Assembly (NCBI RefSeq): GCF_039941195.1
Contig: NZ_JBDVFA010000013.1
Coordinates: 1 to 64,000, forward strand
DNA: 64,000 nucleotides
Source: Aurantibacter_A sp039941195
GTDB taxonomy: Bacteria; Bacteroidota; Bacteroidia; Flavobacteriales; Flavobacteriaceae
Direction of reading: 5' to 3'
Shown here: positions 16,961 through 27,775 of the stretch, in pieces
Layout of the letters: each line of letters starts with the position of its first letter
Position numbering within the stretch: position 1 is the first letter of the stretch
Notes under the pieces: generated by a model
Seen by the model: the letters and a program-made list of their open reading frames with translations, nothing else
Told to the model about the DNA's origin: nothing
Database searches by the model: none
Program-made: the position numbers and the translations under genes

Positions 16961-17330
16961 TTAATTCTTTGTATGCCTCGGCGCTCATCAATTCTTCAAC
17001 TTCAGCCGGGTTGCTGATTTTAATTTTAACCATCCATCCATCGCCATAAGGGTCTGAATTCACTTTTTCTGGCTCATCCTCTAAAGACTCATTGAAAGCA
17101 ACAATTTCTCCAGTTAATGGTTGAAATAAATCAGAAACGGTTTTTACAGCTTCTACAGTGCCAAAAACTTCTTCACGATCTAATGTTTCATCTAAAGTTT
17201 CTACTTCTACATACACAATATCACCTAATTCACTTTGTGCAAAATCGGTAATTCCGACAGTTGCCACATCACCGTCAATTTTAATCCACTCGTGGTCTTT
17301 TGTATATTTAAGTTCAGCGGGTATATTCAT
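16950..17330 (-). CDS. gcvH: Glycine cleavage system H protein
   Basis: 126 residues from the ATG at 17330 (MNIPAELKYTKDHEW); an upstream TTG would add seven residues and is unlikely. The lipoyl-attachment lysine is Lys63 in GTVEAVKTVSDLFQP. The H protein shuttles the aminomethyl group between the P, T and L proteins of the glycine cleavage complex in the cytoplasm, and can pass on lipoate. The other gcv genes are not in the window. A -7 box TACATTTG lies 18 nt upstream. Confidence 0.95.
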   Translation of the reverse strand: MNIPAELKYTKDHEWIKIDGDVATVGITDFAQSELGDIVYVEVETLDETLDREEVFGTVEAVKTVSDLFQPLTGEIVAFNESLEDEPEKVNSDPYGDGWMVKIKISNPAEVEELMSAEAYKELIGA

Positions 17331-17348
17331 CGTAATTTTTGTTTGAAA

Positions 17349-17356
17349 CAAATGTA
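17349..17356 (-). promoter_or_regulatory. gcvH promoter -7 box (TACATTTG)
   Basis: An exact TAnnTTTG match on the minus strand, 18 nt before the gcvH ATG. No TTG falls at the proper distance upstream, so the promoter is only half supported. Confidence 0.45.
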
Positions 17357-17473
17357 AAGGATTCTAATAAATAAGTGGTAAGTCTTAAGTATTAAGTATT
17401 GAAAAAATACAAAAATTAAGTTCAAGAATCAGATGCAAGTTCAATGGTGTATGGTAAAGAAAACAATCAACAA

Positions 17474-17505
17474 ATAAAAGAATCATCAAATTTTAGATAA
17501 TTCTT
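17474..17505 (-). terminator. Terminator after sprA
   Basis: A 10-bp stem with one G-U pair (arms 17478-17487 and 17496-17505) and an 8-nt AT-rich loop, followed on the minus strand by TTATTTG. It begins 8 nt past the sprA stop. The stem is AT-rich and the T-tract is interrupted, so it is weaker than the other terminators here. Confidence 0.55.
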
Positions 17506-17512
17506 CAAACTT

Positions 17513-20500
17513 CTAGTTACCGAAGTTATACCTTAATGTAAAGCCAGTATTGATTGTAGTTTGAGGAAAAGCAGTAGAAACGGCAAACTTTGAAAAAGAA
17601 TGATCATAGAAGAACAACGCATTCAAATTCTTGCTTAAAGCATAATCCGCTGTAAATTTTATAGAAAATAAATTCTGACCCGATGTTATTTGATTATTAT
17701 CAATATCAAAATTTCTAATGATAGTGATGTTGTTTCGCATTGTCATATCAGCTTTTAAATTTAAATCGCCCTTAAGTCGTGTTTTATTTCCACCTATATT
17801 AGTAACCATTTGTACATCTTTAATACGGTAACCAAGACCTAAAGTATATTCTTTACCAGTATTTTCCGTTAATAAGTTATTGTCAAAACTCAAAGACAAC
17901 ATTCTATCTGAACGCACTTCGGCTAATACACTAACAGAGTTTTGCATTTCGAAATCTAACCGAACTAATGGATTAAACATATCCATCATCGTAACATTAC
18001 CTATTATATTATCTGGTAATACATCGCCTGTTTCTAAATCAATATCACCATTTTGCTTTTCTAAATTCGACTGATATGAAGTTATACTGTATACCGCTTT
18101 ATAACCATGACTTAAAGAAAAACGCTTGAATTTCTTTTTAAACCATTTGTTTTTCATTAAACCAGTATACTTTACATTCCAGTTTGGTATGGGGATTTGT
18201 TTAAAAGAATCCATATTTACACCACTAGCATCTTGGCCTGAATACGCCGCAAAGAAAGCAGGCAATAAAACTTCTTGCTGAGTCTTACCAAAGAGTTGTG
18301 GATAACCATCTTCATCAACATCCCCAGCACTAGGATTACCTCTGTCAGCTTCGAGCCTATTTGCTATTATAATTCTATTTTCTTTGAACTTGTCAAAATT
18401 TTCAGAAGTAAATTCATCACTCTTAGAAAAGAATGTACCAATCATCATTGTAGATATACTAAAATTACCTAACTCATTAATTAAAGAGTTTTGACCATTA
18501 CTCCATGCATCTACATCATACGTTTCCTGGTAACTATTAGAATATTGACGATTTGCTGTAATATCAATAGTTAAATCCTTCATCGGCTGTGCCGTTGCCG
18601 TTATATCTAATTGTCTATTTGTAGTTTGCAAATATTGCTCGTTAAAATCTTCATAACCAGTCAACCAACCTCTTTTTGCCGCTTCAAAGCGAACATCGGC
18701 CTGACTACCAAAAACAAATCCTGTAGAAGGCTTTAGCGTACCCAAAAAGCCAACCGACTGCGTATACCCAGGAAGCACTTTACCACTATTCTCATTATAA
18801 TTAATATTCAAACGCTTCACCATCGTTAGAACATCAACTGCAGTATTAAACAAGCCACTTGTTTTACTCTTAGATTTATCTTTCGATTTATCTGCATTTG
18901 CCTTACCAGCTGGTGCTTTCTTTGTAGTAGATTTACCCGTTCGTTTTTTCAATCCTAATAAATCATAAAACTTTTGCATGGTTAGAGCAGCCGTTAGATT
19001 ATGGGTACTTGCATTTTGAACTGTATTAATATTTTCACCAGCCACCTCATATAAAGCATCACCGCCGCGTTGCCAGTCGAAATTACTCGTATAGGTGTAT
19101 TGTGCATTAATAAAATCAAGCGCTGGTATTTTAGCAAAAGGAATCTCATAATTCAGCTGCATTTGCTGCGCATGCCTATTTGGCTCACCTATATCAAAAA
19201 ACCCATCCCATAGCCCCAACGTATTATCAATATCTGAAGTTGGATCTCCAGGATCAGAAAAATAGTTTCTAATAATATTGTTATTAGAACCCGTAAGTTG
19301 TAATCGTAAAGACTTTGTTAAGGTATAATTAATGTTATACTGCCAATCGAACATATAATTACGTTGCTGTAAAAATGGAAGATCTAAGGTCTCAACACCT
19401 GGTTCAAAAACTTCTCTAAACTGTTGTTGATTGAATTGCCTATTTATATTTGAATTCAATGACACACTTGCTGGCAACAGATTTAAGTTAATCTCTTTTA
19501 ACCATTGCCAGTATTTACCCGTTAACATCGAATCTTTTTTAGCAAACGGCGCTATTTCTAAAGGCTTAAAATTATGACTATAAACAAAACCAGTCGCTAC
19601 TTCCTGATCACGTAAATTGGCAATCTCAAAATCACGATGCTCAATTTCATTATAAGAATAGTTAAAGGTGAAATTCTCAATATCATAGAAATTTGCTTCA
19701 GCTTCTTCACCCCTATCTTTACGAACTCCTATTAAATTAATACTTGTTCTTTTCGTATAATCTTCAGCTTGTTCGCGCACTCGCTCTGCATCTTCTTCGG
19801 TTTCGGCGGTAGCGATTAAGTCGTCCAATTTTAAATCGTCGTAAACTGGATCAAATTCTGGCGTGATTAATTCTTCTGAGATACCATAGTTAAACGGTAA
19901 TTGTATTCCCCATTTCGGAGGAAGTAAATGTCCAACATTAACATTGGTTACCAAATCATATGAAGTTGCATCTTCTCTAGCTCGCTCATTTGGCATTTGA
20001 TCAATTGAACCAAAGCCCGAGGTGCTTTTTGAGCCCGTTGCCGTGAAATTTGCAAAATCAGCAATATTACCATCTACAGCAACAATTGCAGCCCAACCTC
20101 CATTATTATCTAAACCAGCTAATCGCAATTCATTAAACCATACTTCACCTCTAGCAGGTAAATCATCGGTATTCTTTACACCAACCATCATACTTCGAAT
20201 ACTACCTAAAGAAGGATTACCTTTTAATCCGATACGCATACTACCTTCGGGTCGTGGATCAAATTCATTTACTTGCATTATCGCTCCATCGATAACATCG
20301 TAAAATTCAACATCTGTTAATGGTGAAGTATCTCTGTTATTTATTCGTGTCGATTTTACCGTATTTAAGTGAGCGAGCTCAATATTCAACTCATTTACCT
20401 CTGGCCAAATATCGGTGTCTGTTAGTGTTCCATTGTGATCTGTAAATTCTAATGGTATTTCTATTTGATAATAGTTTTGCGAAAAATCTGTACCAATTCT

Positions 20501-23500
20501 TAAAAAACCAACTATTGGCTTTTCGCCATCAGGATAATCAGTATCAACTATTTCTTCTGCATGAATGAACATTTTCAGTTTTTCGTACTGACGAATATCT
20601 ATATCTAGATTCTTAAAAACACCTCGCGAATCTTGAGATTCTAAATTGCTAAAGTTAAAAGATAACGACTGTTCGTTCTGTCGAATAATAGTGTTATTGT
20701 TATTTAACTGTTCGCGAACAACTCCTGGAGGCAATACATACGGAACTGGGCTTCGATTACTATTTTCTTCAATATTTACAGTATTTACATCAACTATAGT
20801 TCCATCGTCTGTAGGATCTGTATCAATAGCATCTTCTTGTAAGTTTTTTGTATATGTTCTCCAATCACCACGAACTAAATCTAGTGTAGCAAAACGCAAA
20901 ACCACATCACTATTAAACCCTGTTAGGTACATACGCATAAAGCTCATTGATCGAAAATCTGTAATACCACCTACAGCATCGGAGAAATCACTTAAAGGAA
21001 TTTTGTATTGAATCCATCTTCTTCTAATAGTTCTTTCATTGGGTAATGTTGGCGTATCACTTTCTTCAAGAATATCAGTTACATATTTATCCAGCTCTGT
21101 TGTACCGGGTTTTATTGGAATTCGATATTCGTAATAACTATTTACCGTATTCATAGTTAAATCGCGATCCAAATCTTCAACATCAGGCAAGGTCGTAGAC
21201 CCTCTATTCGTGTTACTAACTGCTACAGGAGAGTTGCCATCTGGATTATTAAAATCGAGATAACGCTCTAAAATACCACCTTCTCTATTAAGGTAATATT
21301 GATAATTATCTAAAGCCGGATCATCGCCATTATCACCATATACAGCTCTTTCCTCATCATCACTTAAACCATCATACCCAACATCTTGCAATGCTCGATT
21401 AGTTTCGTCTGCGTCAAAAGCATATACTAAAGCTTGGGTTTGCGGCACTTGACCCCAAGAAGTTGGCGCCGAAGCTTCCGTAGCATCAGCATCTGGCAAT
21501 CCATTCTCGTATTGCTTTTTACCATCTTTAAGAATATCTTCAGAAATATTACCAAGATTAAGCACCAATTCTCCTGGACTTGTTGAAATACCATCTACAT
21601 ATGGATCTAAAACCCAAAATTGAATGAATTCTACATTCGATTGTTCAAAATCGGTACTACTCAACGAGCGCATAATACCGCCCCACTTATCGCTAGGTAA
21701 AGCTGTGTCAAAATTGTCATTTGTATTATATGGACCCTTATTGTTTGGATAGTATGCTAAATCTAAAGTACTCTGAACCGTAGTCTGTCCCTGAGCAATA
21801 TCATTATTAGGAAAAACTTCGTCTATATAAATACGACGGGTTTCGTTTGTAGAAATATCATTATCGGTAATTTCATCTGGACGCTGATTAGTATAAAAGA
21901 TAGGATCAATTGTGTACCAAGCCATTTTTGCTCTCCCATATCCATTTTCAAGATTTTGAGCAGAAGTAGGCGAATCTCCTTTTAAACTGCCGTCAACAAA
22001 TTCTAATGGCGTACTGGCTAAACTCCACCCTAAAGAAGCTCGAATATCAATTAAGGCTTGAGCCCCTTCAAAATCATCGAGATAAGTAGTTGTTTCCCCT
22101 TCAAAATCAGCATTCTTCGGTGAATTTGGCTTTAATGCCGCAATTTCTCCACGAATAGAAATATTAGATGGAACATCCGTATCAATATTAGGTAGTTTGT
22201 TTACCAAACGCGTTAAAAACGGAACTTCGGTTGAGAAGTTACCATTCATACCATATATTGTATTATTAACTGGTTCTACACCATAATTAGATTTTTGTGT
22301 AAGTGGGCGCTCATTTAAATTTAATAATGTACCTCCTAAGACAAAGTTTTTACTGAATTGATGTTCAACGTTAACACCCGTAAATCGACGAGTTTGTTGC
22401 CCAAAAACTGCATTATTTTCAACAGAAATATTAATCGGAGTATTTGAAGCTTCTAAACTTGGGTCCAAAATCTGAACAGTACCTGCTTGATAATTAACTG
22501 TATAATCTATACCCTCCTGCAATTGACGTCCACCAGCGGTTACAGTTACCGAACCTCGTGGCACATTAAAGGCCCCAATAGAAATACCATTATTGCCTTC
22601 CGATTTATAAGTACCTTTTAATTGAAATTTATTCTTTTCTTGCTCTTCCTGCGCTGCCGCCTTTGTCAGCTCATACATTTCCCTAAAAACGTACTTCGCC
22701 TGGTTATCATTATACGTTGTAATATTATCATATGTATTACCTCCACCAAGTTTATTATATAGGTATTCACCAAATGGTTCTACGGTAGTAAATATTATTT
22801 CACCACCGTCACTATTAATGGTTAAACCTTCAACAAAATCAAAGAAACCATCACCACCTCGTTGGATATCATTATAAACATTAAGTCGATCCAGATTAAA
22901 TACTTCTAATAATATATCTTCTTCCAAACCAGTTGGCCAAGTTGCTTCGGCAACAGGAGTTATATAGTTCCGTGGTGTAGGATCTTCATAAAGAATGTTC
23001 AATTTAAAATCATCCTGACTCAAACGAAATGCACCAGTAGCATAAATATTTTTCATCATCAAATCCCAAATAGGATCTGTAATATTGGTAATGTTACTTT
23101 TTAATAGCTTCAATACTAATGTATTGTTTTCAATTATCGGATTTTCATCTGTAGATAAAGTAGTGGCATCAATACCTCCGTTTGCAAATTCACCTACCTG
23201 ATAAACTTGTCCATTATAGGTATATTGAAAAGCAACACCTAAAACCTCATCATTACTTAAACGTTGATTTAACGAGATATAACCCAATTGAGAATTAAAA
23301 GTATAATCACGACTTTGATCTAACTTTCTAGCATTTTCTAAAATAGCATAATCAAAACCTTGATTAGCTACGAAGCCTCCTGTAAAATTGAATCCACTTT
23401 CTACCGTAGCAATATCTCTAATGTTCTCATTTAACATTCCGCCAGCACCAATTTTTGTTGGATCAAAATCGTTACTCGCATTTCGCGGTAATGCTGTTGG

Positions 23501-24658
23501 TAAATCATTAAAGAAACCAGCAGGATCACCATTAGCAATACCAATTCTTGTTTTTTCGGGATTTGGCTCCCCTAAATCTTGGATTGCAACTATGTTACGA
23601 ACATTAAGCGTTTGTTGAGATCTATTGGTTATCCAAACTTCCAAACGAGTAATTTGAACCTGACTTTTAATAAATGGATAATTCTCTAACGCCCCATCAT
23701 AGGCATCGCGGAAATATTGCGAAAGAAAGAAGTGCTTATTCTCATCATAATCTGCTGCATATAAAGAAAAGTCATTTAGGGTTCCTCCTCCTTGCGCAAC
23801 TACTGTATTATTCTGCGAACGTTGTTCTGAAAACACTGCAGTTACTTTTGTTTTACCAAATTGCAATTGCGTTTTTACACCAAAGAGACTTTGCGCGCCT
23901 TGAATTAAAGAACTATTCAGAGGCATATTTACATTACCAACTTCTATACTTTGGATAATATCATCTTCCGTTGGAGTATAATCCAACTTTACTATATTTT
24001 GAAAATCGAAGGTTGCTTCGGTATCGTAGTTTGCAGTTACTTGCAAACGCTCACCAATTTTACCCAGCATACTTAAACTAATTCGCTGATCAAAATCAAA
24101 TGACAAATTGGTCCTGTTTCTTGGCGACAAAGATGGGTTATCGTTTTTCTGCCATATAACACCTAAATCCATAGCCACAGAACCCTGTGGAATAACCTCA
24201 ATGGTATTTCCGCCGAAAACAGATTCAAAGAAACTATTATTTACGTAGAAATTAGGAAGGAGGTTTTTTCTTGCCTCTTCACTACCTTCTTTTTTACCAG
24301 AAAATGCATCAGATTTTTCTTTAAAATAGTCTTTTATCCCTTCCTGACGAACCATTTCATAATACTGCGCCGGAGTCAAAATTATAGGATATCCAATATT
24401 AAAATCACCTACTTTTTCAGAATAAACATAGGCATCCAATGTAGGATCATATATATATTTGGAGACAATACTCTCGGGGTTATTAAGTTTTAAACGCCCA
24501 AGTGCGAATCCTGTTTTTACAGAATCTATTTCTTCTTCAACCTCATCTGTATCTTCGGTTTCTTGTGAATAAGAAATACCATTAACCATTAAAAAAATGG
24601 TAGATAGGAAGATAAGCTTAAATGTAAATTTAAGTTGGTTTTTTGCCCCTTTTTTCAA
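17513..24658 (-). CDS. sprA: SprA, outer-membrane translocon of the type IX secretion system
   Basis: A 2381-residue protein, the length typical of SprA/Sov. It starts with a signal peptide (about 12-31, ending ISYSQ). The bulk is a giant beta-barrel with repeated segments such as NIGYPIILTPAQYYEMV near the N-terminus and LGYRIKDVQMVTNIGG near the C-terminus, and it ends with an aromatic barrel strand (TLRYNFGN). SprA forms the 36-strand pore through which T9SS substrates and gliding adhesins cross the outer membrane. A lysine/serine-rich patch near residues 1903-1936 is probably a loop. The gene directly follows ruvA (5 nt gap) and shares its transcript; a terminator follows. None of the other proteins in the window shows an obvious T9SS C-terminal sorting domain. 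Confidence 0.96.
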   Translation of the reverse strand: MKKGAKNQLKFTFKLIFLSTIFLMVNGISYSQETEDTDEVEEEIDSVKTGFALGRLKLNNPESIVSKYIYDPTLDAYVYSEKVGDFNIGYPIILTPAQYYEMVRQEGIKDYFKEKSDAFSGKKEGSEEARKNLLPNFYVNNSFFESVFGGNTIEVIPQGSVAMDLGVIWQKNDNPSLSPRNRTNLSFDFDQRISLSMLGKIGERLQVTANYDTEATFDFQNIVKLDYTPTEDDIIQSIEVGNVNMPLNSSLIQGAQSLFGVKTQLQFGKTKVTAVFSEQRSQNNTVVAQGGGTLNDFSLYAADYDENKHFFLSQYFRDAYDGALENYPFIKSQVQITRLEVWITNRSQQTLNVRNIVAIQDLGEPNPEKTRIGIANGDPAGFFNDLPTALPRNASNDFDPTKIGAGGMLNENIRDIATVESGFNFTGGFVANQGFDYAILENARKLDQSRDYTFNSQLGYISLNQRLSNDEVLGVAFQYTYNGQVYQVGEFANGGIDATTLSTDENPIIENNTLVLKLLKSNITNITDPIWDLMMKNIYATGAFRLSQDDFKLNILYEDPTPRNYITPVAEATWPTGLEEDILLEVFNLDRLNVYNDIQRGGDGFFDFVEGLTINSDGGEIIFTTVEPFGEYLYNKLGGGNTYDNITTYNDNQAKYVFREMYELTKAAAQEEQEKNKFQLKGTYKSEGNNGISIGAFNVPRGSVTVTAGGRQLQEGIDYTVNYQAGTVQILDPSLEASNTPINISVENNAVFGQQTRRFTGVNVEHQFSKNFVLGGTLLNLNERPLTQKSNYGVEPVNNTIYGMNGNFSTEVPFLTRLVNKLPNIDTDVPSNISIRGEIAALKPNSPKNADFEGETTTYLDDFEGAQALIDIRASLGWSLASTPLEFVDGSLKGDSPTSAQNLENGYGRAKMAWYTIDPIFYTNQRPDEITDNDISTNETRRIYIDEVFPNNDIAQGQTTVQSTLDLAYYPNNKGPYNTNDNFDTALPSDKWGGIMRSLSSTDFEQSNVEFIQFWVLDPYVDGISTSPGELVLNLGNISEDILKDGKKQYENGLPDADATEASAPTSWGQVPQTQALVYAFDADETNRALQDVGYDGLSDDEERAVYGDNGDDPALDNYQYYLNREGGILERYLDFNNPDGNSPVAVSNTNRGSTTLPDVEDLDRDLTMNTVNSYYEYRIPIKPGTTELDKYVTDILEESDTPTLPNERTIRRRWIQYKIPLSDFSDAVGGITDFRSMSFMRMYLTGFNSDVVLRFATLDLVRGDWRTYTKNLQEDAIDTDPTDDGTIVDVNTVNIEENSNRSPVPYVLPPGVVREQLNNNNTIIRQNEQSLSFNFSNLESQDSRGVFKNLDIDIRQYEKLKMFIHAEEIVDTDYPDGEKPIVGFLRIGTDFSQNYYQIEIPLEFTDHNGTLTDTDIWPEVNELNIELAHLNTVKSTRINNRDTSPLTDVEFYDVIDGAIMQVNEFDPRPEGSMRIGLKGNPSLGSIRSMMVGVKNTDDLPARGEVWFNELRLAGLDNNGGWAAIVAVDGNIADFANFTATGSKSTSGFGSIDQMPNERAREDATSYDLVTNVNVGHLLPPKWGIQLPFNYGISEELITPEFDPVYDDLKLDDLIATAETEEDAERVREQAEDYTKRTSINLIGVRKDRGEEAEANFYDIENFTFNYSYNEIEHRDFEIANLRDQEVATGFVYSHNFKPLEIAPFAKKDSMLTGKYWQWLKEINLNLLPASVSLNSNINRQFNQQQFREVFEPGVETLDLPFLQQRNYMFDWQYNINYTLTKSLRLQLTGSNNNIIRNYFSDPGDPTSDIDNTLGLWDGFFDIGEPNRHAQQMQLNYEIPFAKIPALDFINAQYTYTSNFDWQRGGDALYEVAGENINTVQNASTHNLTAALTMQKFYDLLGLKKRTGKSTTKKAPAGKANADKSKDKSKSKTSGLFNTAVDVLTMVKRLNINYNENSGKVLPGYTQSVGFLGTLKPSTGFVFGSQADVRFEAAKRGWLTGYEDFNEQYLQTTNRQLDITATAQPMKDLTIDITANRQYSNSYQETYDVDAWSNGQNSLINELGNFSISTMMIGTFFSKSDEFTSENFDKFKENRIIIANRLEADRGNPSAGDVDEDGYPQLFGKTQQEVLLPAFFAAYSGQDASGVNMDSFKQIPIPNWNVKYTGLMKNKWFKKKFKRFSLSHGYKAVYSITSYQSNLEKQNGDIDLETGDVLPDNIIGNVTMMDMFNPLVRLDFEMQNSVSVLAEVRSDRMLSLSFDNNLLTENTGKEYTLGLGYRIKDVQMVTNIGGNKTRLKGDLNLKADMTMRNNITIIRNFDIDNNQITSGQNLFSIKFTADYALSKNLNALFFYDHSFSKFAVSTAFPQTTINTGFTLRYNFGN

Positions 24659-24663
24659 ACTTG

Positions 24664-25245
24664 CTACAAATTTTTGAGCGCCTGTTTTATAGTCTCTTCG
24701 ACACTTAGCGCAGGATCTTGACCTAGTACTTTGTCAACAGCCTTTTCAGCCTGCTTTCTTACAAAGCCGAGAACCTCTAAAGCAGATAACGCTTCATCTC
24801 TATTTGTATTGTTCGATGAAAGGGAAACTTCATCGATGTTGTATATTTTTAAAATCTTGTCTTTAAGATCCAAGATTACCCTTTGTGCAGTCTTAGCTCC
24901 TATACCTTTGATACTTTGTATAGTAGGAACATCGCCTGTGGCTATTGCATCTCGTATTTGAATTGGAGTCAATGAAGATAACATTGTACGGGCTGTACTA
25001 GAACCAATTCCAGAAACCGACAATAGTAATCGAAAAATCTCACGCTCGCTCTTTTCCGCAAATCCGAATAAAGAATGTGAATCTTCTTTTACTTGTAAAT
25101 GTGTATAAATTTGAACATTCTCTGCATCTGGAACTTTAGAAAAAGTATTCAAAGAAATATTAACGAAATAACCTACACCTGCACATTCCACAATCAAATG
25201 CGTAGGATTTTTCTCAATTAATTTTCCTTTTAAATGATGAATCAT
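24664..25245 (-). CDS. ruvA: Holliday junction branch migration protein RuvA
   Basis: A 193-residue RuvA of normal length: N-terminal OB-fold (1-62, MIHHLKGKLIEKNPTHLIVE), a helix-hairpin-helix domain (about 70-130, with VSGIGSSTAR and IKGIGAKTAQRV), and a C-terminal RuvB-binding domain (about 145-193, ALEVLGF). It binds four-way DNA junctions as a tetramer and recruits the RuvB motor encoded at 48589. A strong ribosome-binding sequence AAGGAG (25249-25254) precedes the ATG at a tight 3-nt spacing, unusual for a phylum that rarely uses such sites. It is followed almost immediately by sprA. Confidence 0.96.
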   Translation of the reverse strand: MIHHLKGKLIEKNPTHLIVECAGVGYFVNISLNTFSKVPDAENVQIYTHLQVKEDSHSLFGFAEKSEREIFRLLLSVSGIGSSTARTMLSSLTPIQIRDAIATGDVPTIQSIKGIGAKTAQRVILDLKDKILKIYNIDEVSLSSNNTNRDEALSALEVLGFVRKQAEKAVDKVLGQDPALSVEETIKQALKNL

Positions 25246-25355
25246 CGTCTCCTTATTATCAATAAAACCGGGTAAATGGTAAAATAAAAAAACACTAATT
25301 TGTATTTCACACTTTACTCACTACTTTATATTATTCACCTATTACTAGGCATTAT

Positions 25356-27653
25356 CTAATTCTTTTTACTTTTCGCTTTTTTTCTTTTTTCTCGTTCTTG
25401 AGAATCGATAACTGCAATTGCAGCCATATTAACAATCTCATCTACACTAGCACCTAATTGCATTACATGCACCGCTTTTTTAAGACCAACCATAATTGGA
25501 CCTATGGAAGCTGAACCATTAAGTTCTTTCAATAATTTATAGGTAATATTTGCTGATTCTAGATTTGGAAAAACCAAAGCATTTACACGTTTTCCAGCCA
25601 GTTTCGAAAATGGAAAACGACTTTTATGTAAATCTTGATTCAAAGCAAAATCTATTTGTACTTCACCATCTACTACTAAATCGGGATTTTTTTCGTGTAA
25701 AATTCGAACAGCTTCTCTTACCTTTTTAGCATTCGGATGTGAAGATGAACCAAAGTTAGCGTAAGAAGCTAAAGCCATCACTGGATCAAAGCCAAAGGTT
25801 GAAGCAACATTTGCTGTCATCTGAGCTATCTCGGCAATTTCTTCTGCATTAGGATCAATATTTATAGAAGTATCTGCTAAAAATAATGGTCCTCTTTGGG
25901 TATTCATTATATTTACTGTGGCCACTCTTTTTACACCTGCAGCGCGTCCGATAACTTCAAATACCGGTGTCACTACTTTCGGATATGCTTTTGAATAACC
26001 TGATATCATTCCATCGGCATCACCTTCAGCTACCATCATGGCTCCAAAATAATTACGATCTCGCATTTGCGATTTAGCACTATACAAAGTTACGCCTTGT
26101 CGCTTTCTAGCCTGCCAATGCTTTTGAGCATATTGATTACGTTTGTCTAAAGAATCACTTAACTGTAAATCAATTATTTGAACATCAGCATTGAATTCTA
26201 GATCCTCTTTTAAATCTAGAATAGTTTCACTATTCCCTAAAAGTATAGGAACAGCAATACCTTCTTCATGAACTATTTGTGCAGCTCTAAGAACATCCAT
26301 CTGATCTGCTTCGGCGAACACAATTTTCTTAGGATTAGATTTTGCTCTGTTGTGCAACATGCGCACTACTTTATTATCGTTACCTGAACGCAACCATAAT
26401 TCTTCTTTATATTTATCCCAATCTTCAATAGGGTTTTTAGCTACTCCACTTTCAATTGCGGCTTTTGCAACTGCTGGTGGAATATCAATAATAAGTCTTG
26501 GGTCAAAAGGTTTTGGAATAATATACTCTTGGCCAAAAGATAATCGAGTCTCGCCATATGCAATATTCACTTGCTCAGGTACAGATTCCTTTGCCAGTTT
26601 TGCAATTGCAATAACGGCTGCTTTTTTCATTTCTTCATTTATCGAGGTAGCTCTTACATCTAATGCACCTCTAAAAATGTATGGAAATCCTAAAACATTA
26701 TTAACCTGATTAGGATTATCTGATCTACCAGTAGCCATGATGACATCGGGTCTAGTTTTTACAGCCAATTCATAACCAATTTCAGGATCCGGATTCGCCA
26801 TGGCAAATACAATGGGATTCTTTGCCATCGATTTCAACATTTCTGGTGAAACGACATTAGCAATAGATAATCCAATGAAAACATCTGCATCCTTCATCGC
26901 CTCACTTAAAGTATCTATCTTTCTATCGGTACTGAATTCTGCTTTTTCAACCGAAAGACTTTGACGATCACTTCGAATAACACCCTTACTATCGAGCATT
27001 ACTATATTTTTATCACTAGCCCCAAAACTTTTATAGAGTCTAGTACAAGAAACGGCAGCAGCACCTGCTCCACTTACAACAATTTTTACTTCCTCAATTT
27101 TCTTTCCTGCAATTTCTAATGCATTAATAAGTGCAGCCGCAGAAATAATTGCCGTACCATGTTGATCATCGTGCATTACCGGAATATCCAATTCTGCTTT
27201 TAATCTTCTTTCAATTTCAAAGGCTTCTGGCGCACTAATATCTTCCAAATTAATTCCACCAAAAGTTGGTGCAATCATCTTTACGGTTTCAATAAATTTA
27301 TCGGGATTTTTAGTATCCACTTCGATGTCAATTCCATCAATATCAGAGAATATCTTAAACAACAATGCCTTTCCTTCCATAACTGGCTTAGAAGCTTCAG
27401 GTCCAATATCACCCAAACCTAATACAGCCGTCCCATTTGAAATAATTGCCACCATATTACCCTTTGAAGTATACCGATAAGCAAGTTCTTTGTCTTTATG
27501 AATCTCTAAACATGGCTCTGCTACACCAGGTGAATATGCTAAAGCAAGATCTCTTTGTGTTGTATAAGGTTTGGTAGGAACTATTTTTATTTTACCTGGT
27601 TGCGGTTTTGCATGATAGACTAATGCTTCTCTCCGCAGCTTTTGATTCGCCAT
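25356..27653 (-). CDS. maeB: NADP-dependent malic enzyme with phosphotransacetylase-like C-terminal domain
   Basis: A 765-residue multidomain enzyme. The malic N-terminal domain (about 20-155) holds YTSKGNMVAIISNGTAVLGLGDIG. The NAD(P)-binding domain (about 165-400) holds VVSGAGAAAVSCTRL. The C-terminal half (about 430-755) resembles phosphate acetyl/butyryltransferase (EGDADGMISGY, MNTQRGPLFLADTSIN) and usually acts as a regulatory domain bound by acetyl-CoA. The reaction is oxidative decarboxylation of malate to pyruvate with NADPH formation, in the cytoplasm. It has a -7 box 19 nt upstream and a 110-nt gap to ruvA. Confidence 0.95.
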   Translation of the reverse strand: MANQKLRREALVYHAKPQPGKIKIVPTKPYTTQRDLALAYSPGVAEPCLEIHKDKELAYRYTSKGNMVAIISNGTAVLGLGDIGPEASKPVMEGKALLFKIFSDIDGIDIEVDTKNPDKFIETVKMIAPTFGGINLEDISAPEAFEIERRLKAELDIPVMHDDQHGTAIISAAALINALEIAGKKIEEVKIVVSGAGAAAVSCTRLYKSFGASDKNIVMLDSKGVIRSDRQSLSVEKAEFSTDRKIDTLSEAMKDADVFIGLSIANVVSPEMLKSMAKNPIVFAMANPDPEIGYELAVKTRPDVIMATGRSDNPNQVNNVLGFPYIFRGALDVRATSINEEMKKAAVIAIAKLAKESVPEQVNIAYGETRLSFGQEYIIPKPFDPRLIIDIPPAVAKAAIESGVAKNPIEDWDKYKEELWLRSGNDNKVVRMLHNRAKSNPKKIVFAEADQMDVLRAAQIVHEEGIAVPILLGNSETILDLKEDLEFNADVQIIDLQLSDSLDKRNQYAQKHWQARKRQGVTLYSAKSQMRDRNYFGAMMVAEGDADGMISGYSKAYPKVVTPVFEVIGRAAGVKRVATVNIMNTQRGPLFLADTSINIDPNAEEIAEIAQMTANVASTFGFDPVMALASYANFGSSSHPNAKKVREAVRILHEKNPDLVVDGEVQIDFALNQDLHKSRFPFSKLAGKRVNALVFPNLESANITYKLLKELNGSASIGPIMVGLKKAVHVMQLGASVDEIVNMAAIAVIDSQEREKRKKAKSKKN

Positions 27654-27672
27654 GTTTCTAGAATTTGATTGA

Positions 27673-27680
27673 CAAAGTTA
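27673..27680 (-). promoter_or_regulatory. Malic enzyme promoter -7 box (TAACTTTG)
   Basis: Exact TAnnTTTG match on the minus strand, 19 nt before the maeB ATG, in a 122-nt gap after the MFS gene. No TTG lies at 17-23 nt spacing, so the upstream element is unclear. Confidence 0.42.
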
Positions 27681-27775
27681 GAACAATACATTCAATAATA
27701 AATGCGTCAAAACAATCTTAAATGAATCTTTATAAACACTTTTTAATTATAACTTTCGTAATGGTCTAGCAATTA

